A DNA stretch of 64,000 bases from Eurosta solidaginis (Eukaryota > Arthropoda > Insecta > Diptera > Tephritidae), in NCBI RefSeq assembly GCF_040869045.1, contig NC_090322.1, positions 168,654,672 through 168,718,671 on the forward strand, given 5' to 3'. Positions 54,916 to 64,000 of this stretch are shown piece after piece (position 1 is the stretch's first letter; every line of letters begins with the position of its first letter). The notes under the pieces are model-generated. The model was not told where the DNA came from. It saw only the letters and a program-made list of their open reading frames with translations, and did not search any database. Made by a program: the position numbers and the translations under genes.

Positions 54916-57030
54916 CAGTACAACGCACATGGAAGGACAGTTCGGATTTAATCCCCTTGGGGTTTATTGTTATAATAGATTGCTTTTGCTCCCCTATTAA
55001 CCGCACTGAAGTTACCCGGAAGCTTTAAATCCCGCTACAGCCCTTAAAGGAATGTTTTTTGTCACTAAGTTTACGGAGCTGCTGTCGAGATGGTTTTCAA
55101 TGTAGATTTCAGGGAAGATATAAAGATATTGATAGGAAGAGGATGCGAGCGGTTCTCTCGCAGTGCTCATTTATATCGACTTCGGTCTGCTTCGACTCCC
55201 GCACGGATAATGTCGGTTGTTTGGTTAAGCTATTCAGCATGGCCGTACGACTACTTGAACGGTAAGGCTAGAACTACTTCCAGAGACGATCCGTTCTCGC
55301 GAAGGCCCCATTAAAATACAGTCAACTATATCTCATAAAAATAAAAAAATAAAGGCGCAATATACCTCCGAAGACATTTGGGCGAAGCTTATTTTCTAAA
55401 TAACGTTGTTGTTGTTGTAAAGATGCTCCTTGAAAGTTTTTGGTGATTGTTATTGATGTTTATGACCTCTTTCCAGATATATATCCGGTACGTTTCGGAA
55501 CAAGAACCATTAAGGTACTAATGCCACTATCTTGGGAACGATTTAATGTGACAATATTGAACCTTCTACGCCACCCCGATAAGGTACCTGCTCTCGGGAT
55601 AAATTTATAATTTAGCTTCTCCAACTCAGTCATATCAAATCGTTCCCGAGATGGTCGGGCTAGTAGCTTAAGGGCCCTATTTTCCGGAACGTGACCGATC
55701 AATATCCAGTACAGAATCATCAACATCGATGGAACTCCGCAAAACCCTCGGAAAGTCTCTTTTTAGCTACAAGAAGAAGAAAAATAGGAAGAAATCGAAA
55801 TATGACTCCCATAGATCCACTTGCAGAGCGGAAAGTTATTTTTAAACTCATATTTTTTCACAAACTTCAAAACTTGCTTAAAAAGATAACTTTCCAATTT
55901 GGAAGTGGACCTTACTTGAGAAACTTGTCCTGAAGAGCTTTTTGATGTTACTTGTACTATGATTTGTATCTAAGAGCTCTTCTATGGATGGCAAGCACAA
56001 AAAGTTTAGGCCACCTGTCACCATGAAAAAAAATGACAGTTAAAAGGCAAAAAAGATAAATAGGTCACGATTGGCAACAAAGTGTCACAATTGTGTGTTA
56101 AGGTGGTGTGGCTAAGTGAAGAGGAAAGCTAAAAGCCTGCTGAAAATCAAAGTGTGGAAGAAATGACAGCAAGCGATATTAGTTATGTGTTGATTTGATG
56201 ACATAGATTCACAGTTGTGAGCGAGTTTTATTATTGAGATACTTTTATGTTATGAATTGTAACCTTGAGTACAACTTTTCCCGACAAAGTACCTAAAATG
56301 TGATATGATACCGGCATATCATTTATTTTCGGCACCAGGGATAGTGTTCATGGTCTCTTCCATGTGAGGCGATTACGTACTTATTCACTTATATAATTGA
56401 GCTGGGCCATGGTGAAAGTAATTTCGGAAAATTAGGTTTTATGACATTTGACCAAAAAATCTCACAATTAGTTTTACTAACCTTCGACGACTTCGTGGAC
56501 AAAATTCAAACACAGGCAAGATGTAGCCCGATGCGCTTAAAGCACAAAATCATCGCGCATTAAAGCACAAAATATCTCATTAGTAATGTGATGATCTCAT
56601 ATCACATCGTTACATCACAAACTAAAAAATATGCTTAATGAAAGTACAAGTTAACTCAAACTTGTCTTGATCAGTAGATTTTTCTGAGTTTTTTTTTTTT
56701 TGAAATTAGCTACGCATCCCTCCAATTATTCGACGGGTTTAACTTAGTCCTTGAATGCCCCATAATAGATCCCAGAGACATATCGCACACCTAGAGCCAA
56801 AAAGCAATCAACTAAAAAAAAATCCCAATGTTCAGGAAAATCAAACAACTGATTGATTTCCCCATATGCCCTGATCCTTCTTTTGGCAGTAGTGGATGTA
56901 ATATATAATACAGTAAGCCGGTTCGTATGTTTTGAAATGAGGTAGCAGGTAGTATGCATAACTTCAGATTTTTTACTAAGCATCCTATTGATCCAGATGT
57001 GCCATATTAGCAATCTCCGTTCAGATAATC
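54916..57030. other. Unassigned region
   Basis: No gene recognised. At 55486-55700 two stretches are loosely inverted (TTGGGAACGATTTAAT near 55532 and CAAATCGTTCCCGAGA near 55636), suggesting a worn palindromic element. Nothing else stands out. Confidence 0.35.
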
Positions 57031-57263
57031 CTATAAGCCGGAGTCATTGGTGTCGTATGTCGTATCGCTGTATCCGTATCCCTAACGTAATCAGCTGTTT
57101 ATCGTTACGACGGTAAACCAAAACCTAATTGGTTGGCTACGATACGGTTACGACTTTAGCGGCACCAATAATCGATTGCATTGATTCTCATAAGGTTGCT
57201 CGAATCAGCTGTTATAAGGTTACCGATACGGTTACCGATAAAGCACCAATGTCTCCAGCTATA
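57031..57263. mobile_element. Small TIR element (MITE)
   Basis: Left end CTATAAGCCGGAGTCATTGG and right end, read inward, CTATAGCTGGAGACATTGG form a terminal inverted repeat of about 23 bp. The interior contains repeated ATCAGCTGTT and CGATACGGTTAC motifs. About 233 bp, non-coding. No confident target duplication. Confidence 0.65.
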
Positions 57264-57513
57264 GTCTGCATCGTAGCAACTGCAATCAAAGAGCATACAT
57301 AACAAGAGGCGTCAGTTCGTACGTTTGATAGCAAACACTCGCCACAAAAGATTGGGGTTACTGACAGTTGCTTCCCACTTTTCGTTTTAATTTTCGCCGC
57401 ATGTCAAAATACTAGAGCAGTGTTGCCAGAAGTTCTTTGCAGAAAAAAGGCTATATAGACAAAAAATAAAGGCTAAAAGAAGCGAAGTCAAATTTTTTAA
57501 AGCTAAGAATAAA

Positions 57514-57871
57514 TATAAATAAATGTAGGGCGCGATAACCTCCGAAGAGATTTTAGGCCGAGCTTCTCTTCCAATTTGCGTCGGGCTCCTTTTTAATTTT
57601 TCCTACAAATTAATGAGACTTGACCTACTATTGTTATGCCGATTCCGAACGGCATCTGCAAGGCAGATGAGTTTTCTCTGAGAGCTTTTCATGGTAGAAA
57701 TACATTCGGAGTGCTTGCCAAATACTGCCGAGGGGCGACCCCGCTTAGAAAAAATGTCTTCTAATTGAAAAGCTTGTTTCTAAAATTTTGATGTAGCTTT
57801 GTCCGGGGCGTGAACCCAGGACTTCGGTGTGATAGGCGGAGCACGCTACCATCACACCACGGTGGCCGCCA
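57514..57871 (-). mobile_element. tRNA-derived SINE, copy S6, full length
   Basis: Reverse orientation, with head CACCACGGTGGCCGCC at the right and tail at the left. An exact 11-bp duplication CTAAGAATAAA flanks it at 57503-57513 and 57872-57882. Confidence 0.9.
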
Positions 57872-57882
57872 CTAAGAATAAA

Positions 57883-58612
57883 AGCTAAAAGTAAAAGGCA
57901 ACTTGCCCATATACATAAATAAGACCCAAAATATTTCAATATCACAGTGCTGTTCATCATCTGATGTATGAGAATTAGTGAGATAATTTCTCATAACAAA
58001 GTCGTGTCAGCATACAAATTGTGGCATAACTAAATCGTGGAAATATTTCTTACAGAATAAGAAAAGTGGTACAAGTCAGCCATTTTGCAGTGTGACAGGT
58101 TACCTAGTTCAAGTCGATTCGCTTGAATGCACTAAATGTAAAATTTTGTTTTCAAATAATTTTTTCGCTGGCCATCTTATTGGCTCAATCAATGGCAAGC
58201 TTTATAAAATTACCAAGAGGCACACGTGATTTTGAAATAAATTTATATCTAACCACCAAAACTTCATCAATTATCTACAAAATTTGTTTTTTGTAAAATC
58301 CGACATTACTCCTTTATATGCCGGAATTGCCTTTGTTCTGCTACAATTAAATTATTGAACGATTTTTCAATCTGTGCAGTACAAAAATATCAAAATCGTG
58401 GCTACTTGCTTAAAAAGCACCAAAATTGACAAAAAGGTACCAGCGCACTAAACAAGGTCCGAAGTGGCAACTGTGGTTTTCGCCGTGTTTTTGCGAACAG
58501 CCTTAAAAAGAAATGTCAGTAACCACAATCTAAATCAGCGAGTAGTTTGGGTTCGAAGCAAACATGTTAAGAGATGTCTCTTGTTGATTTATGCTCTTTG
58601 CTCGTATTGCTT
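57883..58612. other. Unassigned AT-rich region
   Basis: No gene or repeat recognised. Confidence 0.4.
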
Positions 58613-58739
58613 ATTTTTCGTCTATGCAATGTCTCTATATTATATCGTTTCTGCCTTCTACAATATAATTACAATAATACAATACAATATAAGTTGTGCA
58701 GAAACGATATAATATAGAGACATTGCATAGACGAAAAAT
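58613..58739. repeat. Perfect 42-bp inverted repeat (hairpin)
   Basis: Arms 58613-58654 and 58698-58739 are perfect reverse complements with a 43-bp loop. Transcription would give a long perfect hairpin. It lies 17 bp from the next MITE. Confidence 0.92.
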
Positions 58740-58756
58740 CGTGTGAGGCAAGCTTC

Positions 58757-58986
58757 ACAAAATTCTAGTAGGTCACATTCACCACTTACCACAGCAGAAT
58801 TTGTTAAACTACCACTGTCTGTATTTGTTATTTAATAATTATTTGTACACTTTTTATTCAGCTAATGTGTTCAGAATTTTAACTTTTACTCACTAAAACT
58901 CCAATCAGTGTATTTCTGTGCTTAAATTATGTTAAAAATTGTGTTAAAGTTTTTGGTGTGGTGAAAGTGACCTACTAGAATTTTGT
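58757..58986. mobile_element. Small TIR element (MITE), about 230 bp
   Basis: ACAAAATTCTAGTAGGTCAC at 58757 is inverted as GTGACCTACTAGAATTTTGT ending at 58986; the pairing continues imperfectly to about 29 bp. No coding capacity. Confidence 0.75.
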
Positions 58987-59351
58987 TACGCTCCGCTGCT
59001 TTCCACCGAAATTCGCGCATGCAATATCTTTATATTCAAAAATTTTTGTAGAAGGCAACACAAAGCTATCACTGCTCAGTTAAGGCAATATTCTGCATTG
59101 TGCGAAAAGCAATACGCGCATATATAAAATATCACATCTATAACCGTTAAATAATGAAACGGAAAATCATACGAAAAGATCATATCACAAATTACCACGC
59201 TTCATATCATTATGTCATACATAATCACAAAAATTCTCACATTACTTGTACGGAGATTATAAATTAAACGAAAACTGTATATTATACATTCTTGATCAGA
59301 TAGTAGCAGCACCAAAAACTCCAAATTTGCAAAATACAGCGTATGAAGAAT
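58987..59351. other. Unassigned AT-rich region
   Basis: Nothing recognised. Confidence 0.4.
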
Positions 59352-59420
59352 AGTGCCGTTTGGAGCCGACATAAAACATGTAAGTAACGTATATAAAAAA
59401 CATGTAAGTAACGTATATAA
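59352..59420. repeat. SINE scrap and 24-25-bp tandem duplication
   Basis: GTGCCGTTTGGAGCCGACAT and AAAACATGTA match the SINE body. Next to it AACATGTAAGTAACGTATAT occurs twice in tandem. Confidence 0.65.
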
Positions 59421-59452
59421 GCGAGCTTTGCACACTAAGTATATTAACTTTG

Positions 59453-59545
59453 GTAAGTCTTGATAAAATCAATTTTACAAATATTATTAATCTTAAATCA
59501 AAAACCGTTAAAGCTATAATGACAAAATTCGACAGAGCCTTTAAA
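59453..59545. mobile_element. Fragment of the satellite-family element body
   Basis: Matches 30361-30450 of copy D (ACAAATATTATTAATC, then AAATTCGACAGAG). A 66-codon open frame over it is therefore not regarded as a gene. Confidence 0.7.
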
Positions 59546-61018
59546 TTTACTGCTGAGATAGCCAGAGAAGTTTCCGTAATCGATATAAATGAGGTGGACA
59601 GCTTTGTACCACCACTACTGGGTTATCTCCTCAATAATATCGAGGAATAGATATTAGAGTATAAAACTCGCTATCAAGCAACTATATAGGATGATTGCCA
59701 GGTTCCAGATACTTATGGCTATGTCTGGATAGTAAAGAAACAAGCTTGCTTTTTAAAATAGAAAACAATCAGTTTCTGAAGAAGCTGCCAGGATGAGAAG
59801 GAACAGCAACTTTTAAGAAACGAATTTGATGGCGAGACGTTCAGCAAAGGTTTCGAAATGGTTCAACACGAAGCGGTAAGCTATTTGCGACTACCACTGT
59901 GCTGTTATGTGTTACTCTAACGCCCTCAGAGCAATGTGATTATTGCGAGACCTCAGTGCCTTAGGGTCATTTTTAGATAGACGAGCCTCCTTCTCACTTA
60001 AAACTAATCAAAAAGCTCTATCTGCAAAGGAAGAATAGGAGTGGATTCATTATTTTCCCCTTAGTTGTGCAAGAATGAAGCCAAGAATATTCCGATTTTT
60101 GGGAGAATGTATTCTGATAGCTTGCTTTTGGACGTAAAGACTGTGGATCTTTTGCTCTTTCTCAAGTTTCTCTAGGAGAGAAAATAGTTCAATGAAGACT
60201 TAGTTTGAAGTATCTGCTTTGGCACTAACCGAGGGCGTCCACAATTAATAAAACTGGCCTAACCACGCCTTTGGTAAGCTATCCTTTTTAAGCATTGACA
60301 AAGGCCGCCGATCGCAATAGCCCCAACTTTGTAGTACCGCTTTTTTACCAGTTCGTGTCCTCTTCTACTTTAGCGGGCTAATAAATTGTTGCCTTTTTCG
60401 TGCATTTTTCATGCAATAAAGCTTTACACGAGAATCCTGATAAACCTGCAACAAGGAACAACAGCCACATATTTAATTAATTGTTTCCTGTTTCCTGTGT
60501 ACACATTTTCCATAGCAACATACATACAAATATACAACAAAAATATAGTAAAATACACTGCACTTATACAGTCATAACGGTAATTCCGTTAATTTCATAT
60601 CAACCTGCAAATATAATTAAATATTTTATTAAATTGTAGTAACTGCAGAGCTTAAAAACTTGGAACCAGCAAACCGGCAACCGGCAACCGGCAACCAACA
60701 ATCAACCAAAAAACAAAAACTTATGCATTAATGCAAATGAACACAGGTGTTATGCTGATAATGCTAAATGGTCCGTCATCAGGCTGCCGGGCGTTCATTT
60801 ATTCTCTAGCTCCCTCTCCCTGTTTTAATTTGTTAGATGGTTAAAAGTATTGAAAATTGTTGGTTGCAAAATGCTTTCGTATGCATTCTAATCACATTAG
60901 CCATGTAGTTCAGTTTAGCTGGCAATTTTCCAATGTGAAACATCCGGCCAATGTAAAAAGTGAGTGACTGGCAAAATATATAGAAGCAAAGGAGAACAAA
61001 TGCATAAAAGTAAAAAAA
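59546..61018. other. Unassigned region
   Basis: No gene recognised. Three tandem CCGGCAA units lie at about 60670-60692. Confidence 0.4.
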
Positions 61019-64000
61019 ACAAGTAAGGAAGGTTAAGTTCGGGTGTAACCGAACATTACCTACTCAGTTGAGAGCTATGGTGACAACATAAGGGAAAATA
61101 ACCATGTAGGAAAATGAACCGAGGGAAACCCTGGAATGTGTTTGTATGACATGTGTATCAAATGAAAGGCATTAAAGAGTATTTTATGAGGGAGTGGGCC
61201 ATAGTTCTATAGGTGGACGCCATTTAGGGATATAGCCATAAAGGTGGATCAGGTTGACTCTAGAATGCGTTTGTACGATATGGGTATCAAATGAAAGGTG
61301 TTAATGAGTATTTTAAAAGGGAGTAACCCTTAGTTCCATAGGTGGACGCCGTTTCGAGATATCGCCATAAAGGTGGACCAGGGGTGACCCTAGAATTTGT
61401 TTGTACAATATGGGTATCAAAAGAAAGGTGTTAATGAGTATTTTAAAAGGGAGTGATGCTTAGTACCACAGGTGGACGCCGTTTCGAGATATCGCCATAA
61501 AGGTGGACCAGGTGTGACCCTAGAATTTGTTTGTACGATATGGGTATCAAATTAAAGGTATTAATGAGGGTTTTAAAAGAGAGTGGTGGTAGTTGTATAA
61601 GTGGTCGCCTTTTTGAGATATAGCCATAAAGGTGGATCAGGTTGACTCTAGAATGCGTTTGTACGATATGGGTATCAAATTAAAGGTATTAAGGAGGGGT
61701 TTAAAAGGGAGTGGTGGTAGTTGTATAGGTGGTCGCCTTTTCGAGATATCGCCATAAAGGTGGACCAGGGGTGACTCTAGAATGGGTTTGTACGATATGG
61801 GTATCAAATGAAAGGTGTTAATGAGTATTTTAAAAGGGAGTAATCCTTAGTTCCACAGGTAGACGCCGTTTCGAGATATCGCCACAAAGGTGGACCAGGT
61901 GTGACCCTAGAATTTGTTTGTACAATATTGGTATCAAAAGAAAGGTGTTAATTAGTATTTTAAAAGGGAGTGATGCTTAGTTCCACAGGTGGACGCCGTT
62001 TCGAGATATCGCCATAAAGGTGGACCAGGTGTGACCCTAGAATGCGTTTGTACAATATGGGTATCAAACGAAAGATGTTAATGAGTATTTTAAAAGGGAG
62101 TAATCCTTAGTTCCATAGGTGGACGCCGTTTCGAGATATCGCCATAAAGGTGGACCAGGGGTGACCCTAGAATTTGTTTGTACAATATGGGTATCAAAAG
62201 AAAGGTGTTAATGAGTATTTTAAAAGGGAGTGATGCTTAGTTCCAGAGGTGGACACCGTTTCGAGATATCGCCATAAAGGTGGACCAGGTGTGACCCTAG
62301 AATTTGTTTGTACGATATGGGTATCAAATTAAAGGTATTAATGAGGGTTTTAAAAGGGAGAGGTGGTAGTTGTATAGGTGGTCGCCTTTTCGAGATATCG
62401 CCATAAAGGTGGACCAGGGGTGACTCTAGAATGCGTTTGTACGATATGGGTATCAAATGAAAGGTGTTAATGAGTATTTTAAAAGGGAGTTATCCTTAGT
62501 TCCATAGGTGGACGCAGTTTCGAGATATCGCCATAAAGGTAGACCAGGGGTGACCCTAGAATTTGTTTGTACAATATGGGTATCAAAAGAAAGGTGTTAA
62601 TGAGTATTTTAAAAGGGAGTAATCCTTAGTTCCATAGGTGGACGCCGTTTCGAGATATCGCCACAAAGGTGGACCAGGGGTGACCCTAGAATTTGTTTGT
62701 ACAATATGGGCATCAAACGAATGGTGTTAATGGGTATTTTAAAAGGGAGTGGGCTTTAGTTCTATAGGTGGACGCCGTTTCGAAACATCGCCATAAAGGT
62801 GGACCAGGGGTGACTCTAGAATGTGTTTGTACGATATGGGTATCAAATTAAAGGTATTAATGAGGGTTTTAAAAGGGAGTGGTGGTTGTTGTATAGGTGG
62901 TCGCCTTTTAGAGATATCGCCATAAAGGTGGACCAGGGGTGACTCTAGAATGCGTTTGTACGATATGGGTATCAAATGAAAGGTGTTAATGAGTATTTTA
63001 AAAGGGAGTAATCCTTAGTTCCATAGGTGGACGCCGTTTCGAGATACCGCCATAAAGGTGGACCAGGGGTGACCCTAGAATTTGTTTGTACAATATGGGT
63101 ATCAAAAGAAAGGTGTTAATGAGTATTTTAAAAGGGAGTAATCCTTAGTTCCATAGGTGGACGCTGTTTCGAGATATCGCTATAAAGGTGGACCAGGGGT
63201 GACCCTAGAATTTGTTTGTACAATATGGGTATCAAAAGAAAGGTGTTAATGAGTATTTTAAAAGGGAGTAGGCCTTAGTTCTATAGGTGGACGCCGTTTC
63301 GAAATATCGCCATAAAGGTGGACCAGGGTGACTCTAGAATGTGTTTGTACGATATGGGTATCAAATTAAAGGTATTAATGAGAGTTTTAAAAGGGAGTGG
63401 TGGTAGTTGTATATGTGAAGGCGTTTTCCAGATCGCGACCAAAATGTGGACCAGGGTGACACAGAACATCATCTGTTGGATACCGCTAATTTATTTATAT
63501 ATGTAATACCTGCCAAGATTTTAAGGGTTTTTTATATCGCCCTGCGGAACTTTTTCATTTTCTTCTACTTAATATGGTAGGTGTCACAACCATTTTATAA
63601 AGTTTTTTCTAAAGTTATATTTCGTGTCAATAAACCAATCCAATTACCTCACCATGTTTCATCCCTTTTTTCGTATTTGGTATAGAATTATGGCATTTTT
63701 TTCATTTTTCGTAATTTTCGATATCGAAAAAGTGGGCGTGGTCATTGTCGGATTTCGTTCATTTTTCATACCAAAATAAAGTGAGTTCAAGTAAGTACGT
63801 GAACTAAGTTCATTAAAGATTTGTCGATTTTTGCTCAAGTTATCGTGCTAACGGCCATGCGGAAGGACAGACGAACGACTGTGTATAAAAACTGGGCGTG
63901 GCATAAACCGATTTCGCCCGTTTTCACAGAAAACAGTTAACATCATAAAATCTATGCCCCTACCAAATTTCAAAAGGATTGGTTAATTTTTGTTCGACTT
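61019..64000 (+). mobile_element. Satellite-bearing (Helentron-like) element, copy C, cut by window end
   Basis: Starts ACAAGTAAGGAAGGTTAAG with the GTTCGGGTGTAACCGAAC hairpin, then about 18 monomers (61128-63470), then the same body as copy B. The right end lies beyond the window. Body identity to copy B appears very high by eye. Confidence 0.88.
61128..63470 (+). repeat. 130-bp tandem array, about 18 monomers (copy C)
   Basis: Same monomer as in copies A and B, with the same first (CATTTAGGGATAT) and last (GTGAAGGCGTTTTCCAGAT) variants. No obvious three-monomer order like that of copy B. Confidence 0.94.

Noticed and set aside
55460..55726. 88-residue minus-strand frame
   Set aside because: No recognisable family and it overlaps a loose inverted repeat; treated as chance.
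59450..59650. 66-residue open frame
   Set aside because: Its first half is a fragment of the satellite-family transposon body (same as 30361-30450), so a chance frame.

Overview
This is a transposon-dominated, AT-rich insect genomic window, almost certainly from a higher (schizophoran) fly. I lean towards a tephritid fruit fly because of the abundant dispersed family with a GTTCGG-loop-CCGAAC hairpin and 130-bp internal repeats; that attribution is recollection and inference, not a search. There is one convincing host gene: a three-exon MARVEL-domain membrane protein (exons at 47548-47619, 52496-52768 and 52836-52934) whose 4.9-kb first intron is filled with transposon remains. Nearly everything else is mobile DNA, often inserted one element inside another.

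Layout. 1-8386: a BEL/Pao retrotransposon on the minus strand (BEL-1, 1755-aa polyprotein, right-hand LTR at 7886-8386). A degenerate 42-bp minisatellite, interrupted by a tRNA-derived SINE, lies beyond its 3' end. BEL-1 appears to have landed in a satellite-bearing element (copy A, 8387-9859). 10256-16764: a second, young BEL/Pao element (BEL-2) with 353-bp LTRs that differ at two positions and an uninterrupted 1706-aa polyprotein. 17068-17653: a foldback element. 18.4-24.2 kb: SINEs and decayed minus-strand LINEs of jockey-like and R1-like type. 24242-29366: a pol-deleted, gag-bearing Ty3/gypsy-type element with 4-bp target duplications that splits an R1-like LINE. Its 5' LTR carries a hAT-type MITE insertion with an inverted rearrangement, and a separate 683-bp insertion.

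29.9-31.0 kb: a short copy (D) of the satellite-bearing family. 33.0-33.8 kb: a minus-strand LINE. 34564-41496: a decayed hAT transposon with an exact 8-bp target duplication, containing a 5.4-kb satellite-bearing element (copy B) with about 31 monomers of 130 bp, part of them in higher-order organisation. 43.1-46.9 kb: a possible mariner shell containing a long hairpin element, a 115-bp tandem repeat, a SINE and a LINE 3' end. 47.5-52.9 kb: the MARVEL gene, with a solo LTR and an RNase H-bearing LINE in intron 1. 53.2-54.5 kb: degraded copy E with an RTE-like LINE inside. 54.7-60 kb: SINEs, MITEs and hairpins. 61019 to the end: copy C of the satellite family, cut by the window edge.

The five copies (A-E) of the satellite family share a conserved terminal hairpin, subterminal inverted repeats and, in A-C, an internal tandem array. 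This architecture resembles Helentron-associated (HINE/DINE-1-like) elements. It is the best candidate for an under-described system here, together with the hairpin-associated inverted duplication in the gypsy LTR. No rRNA, true tRNA gene or CRISPR array was seen.
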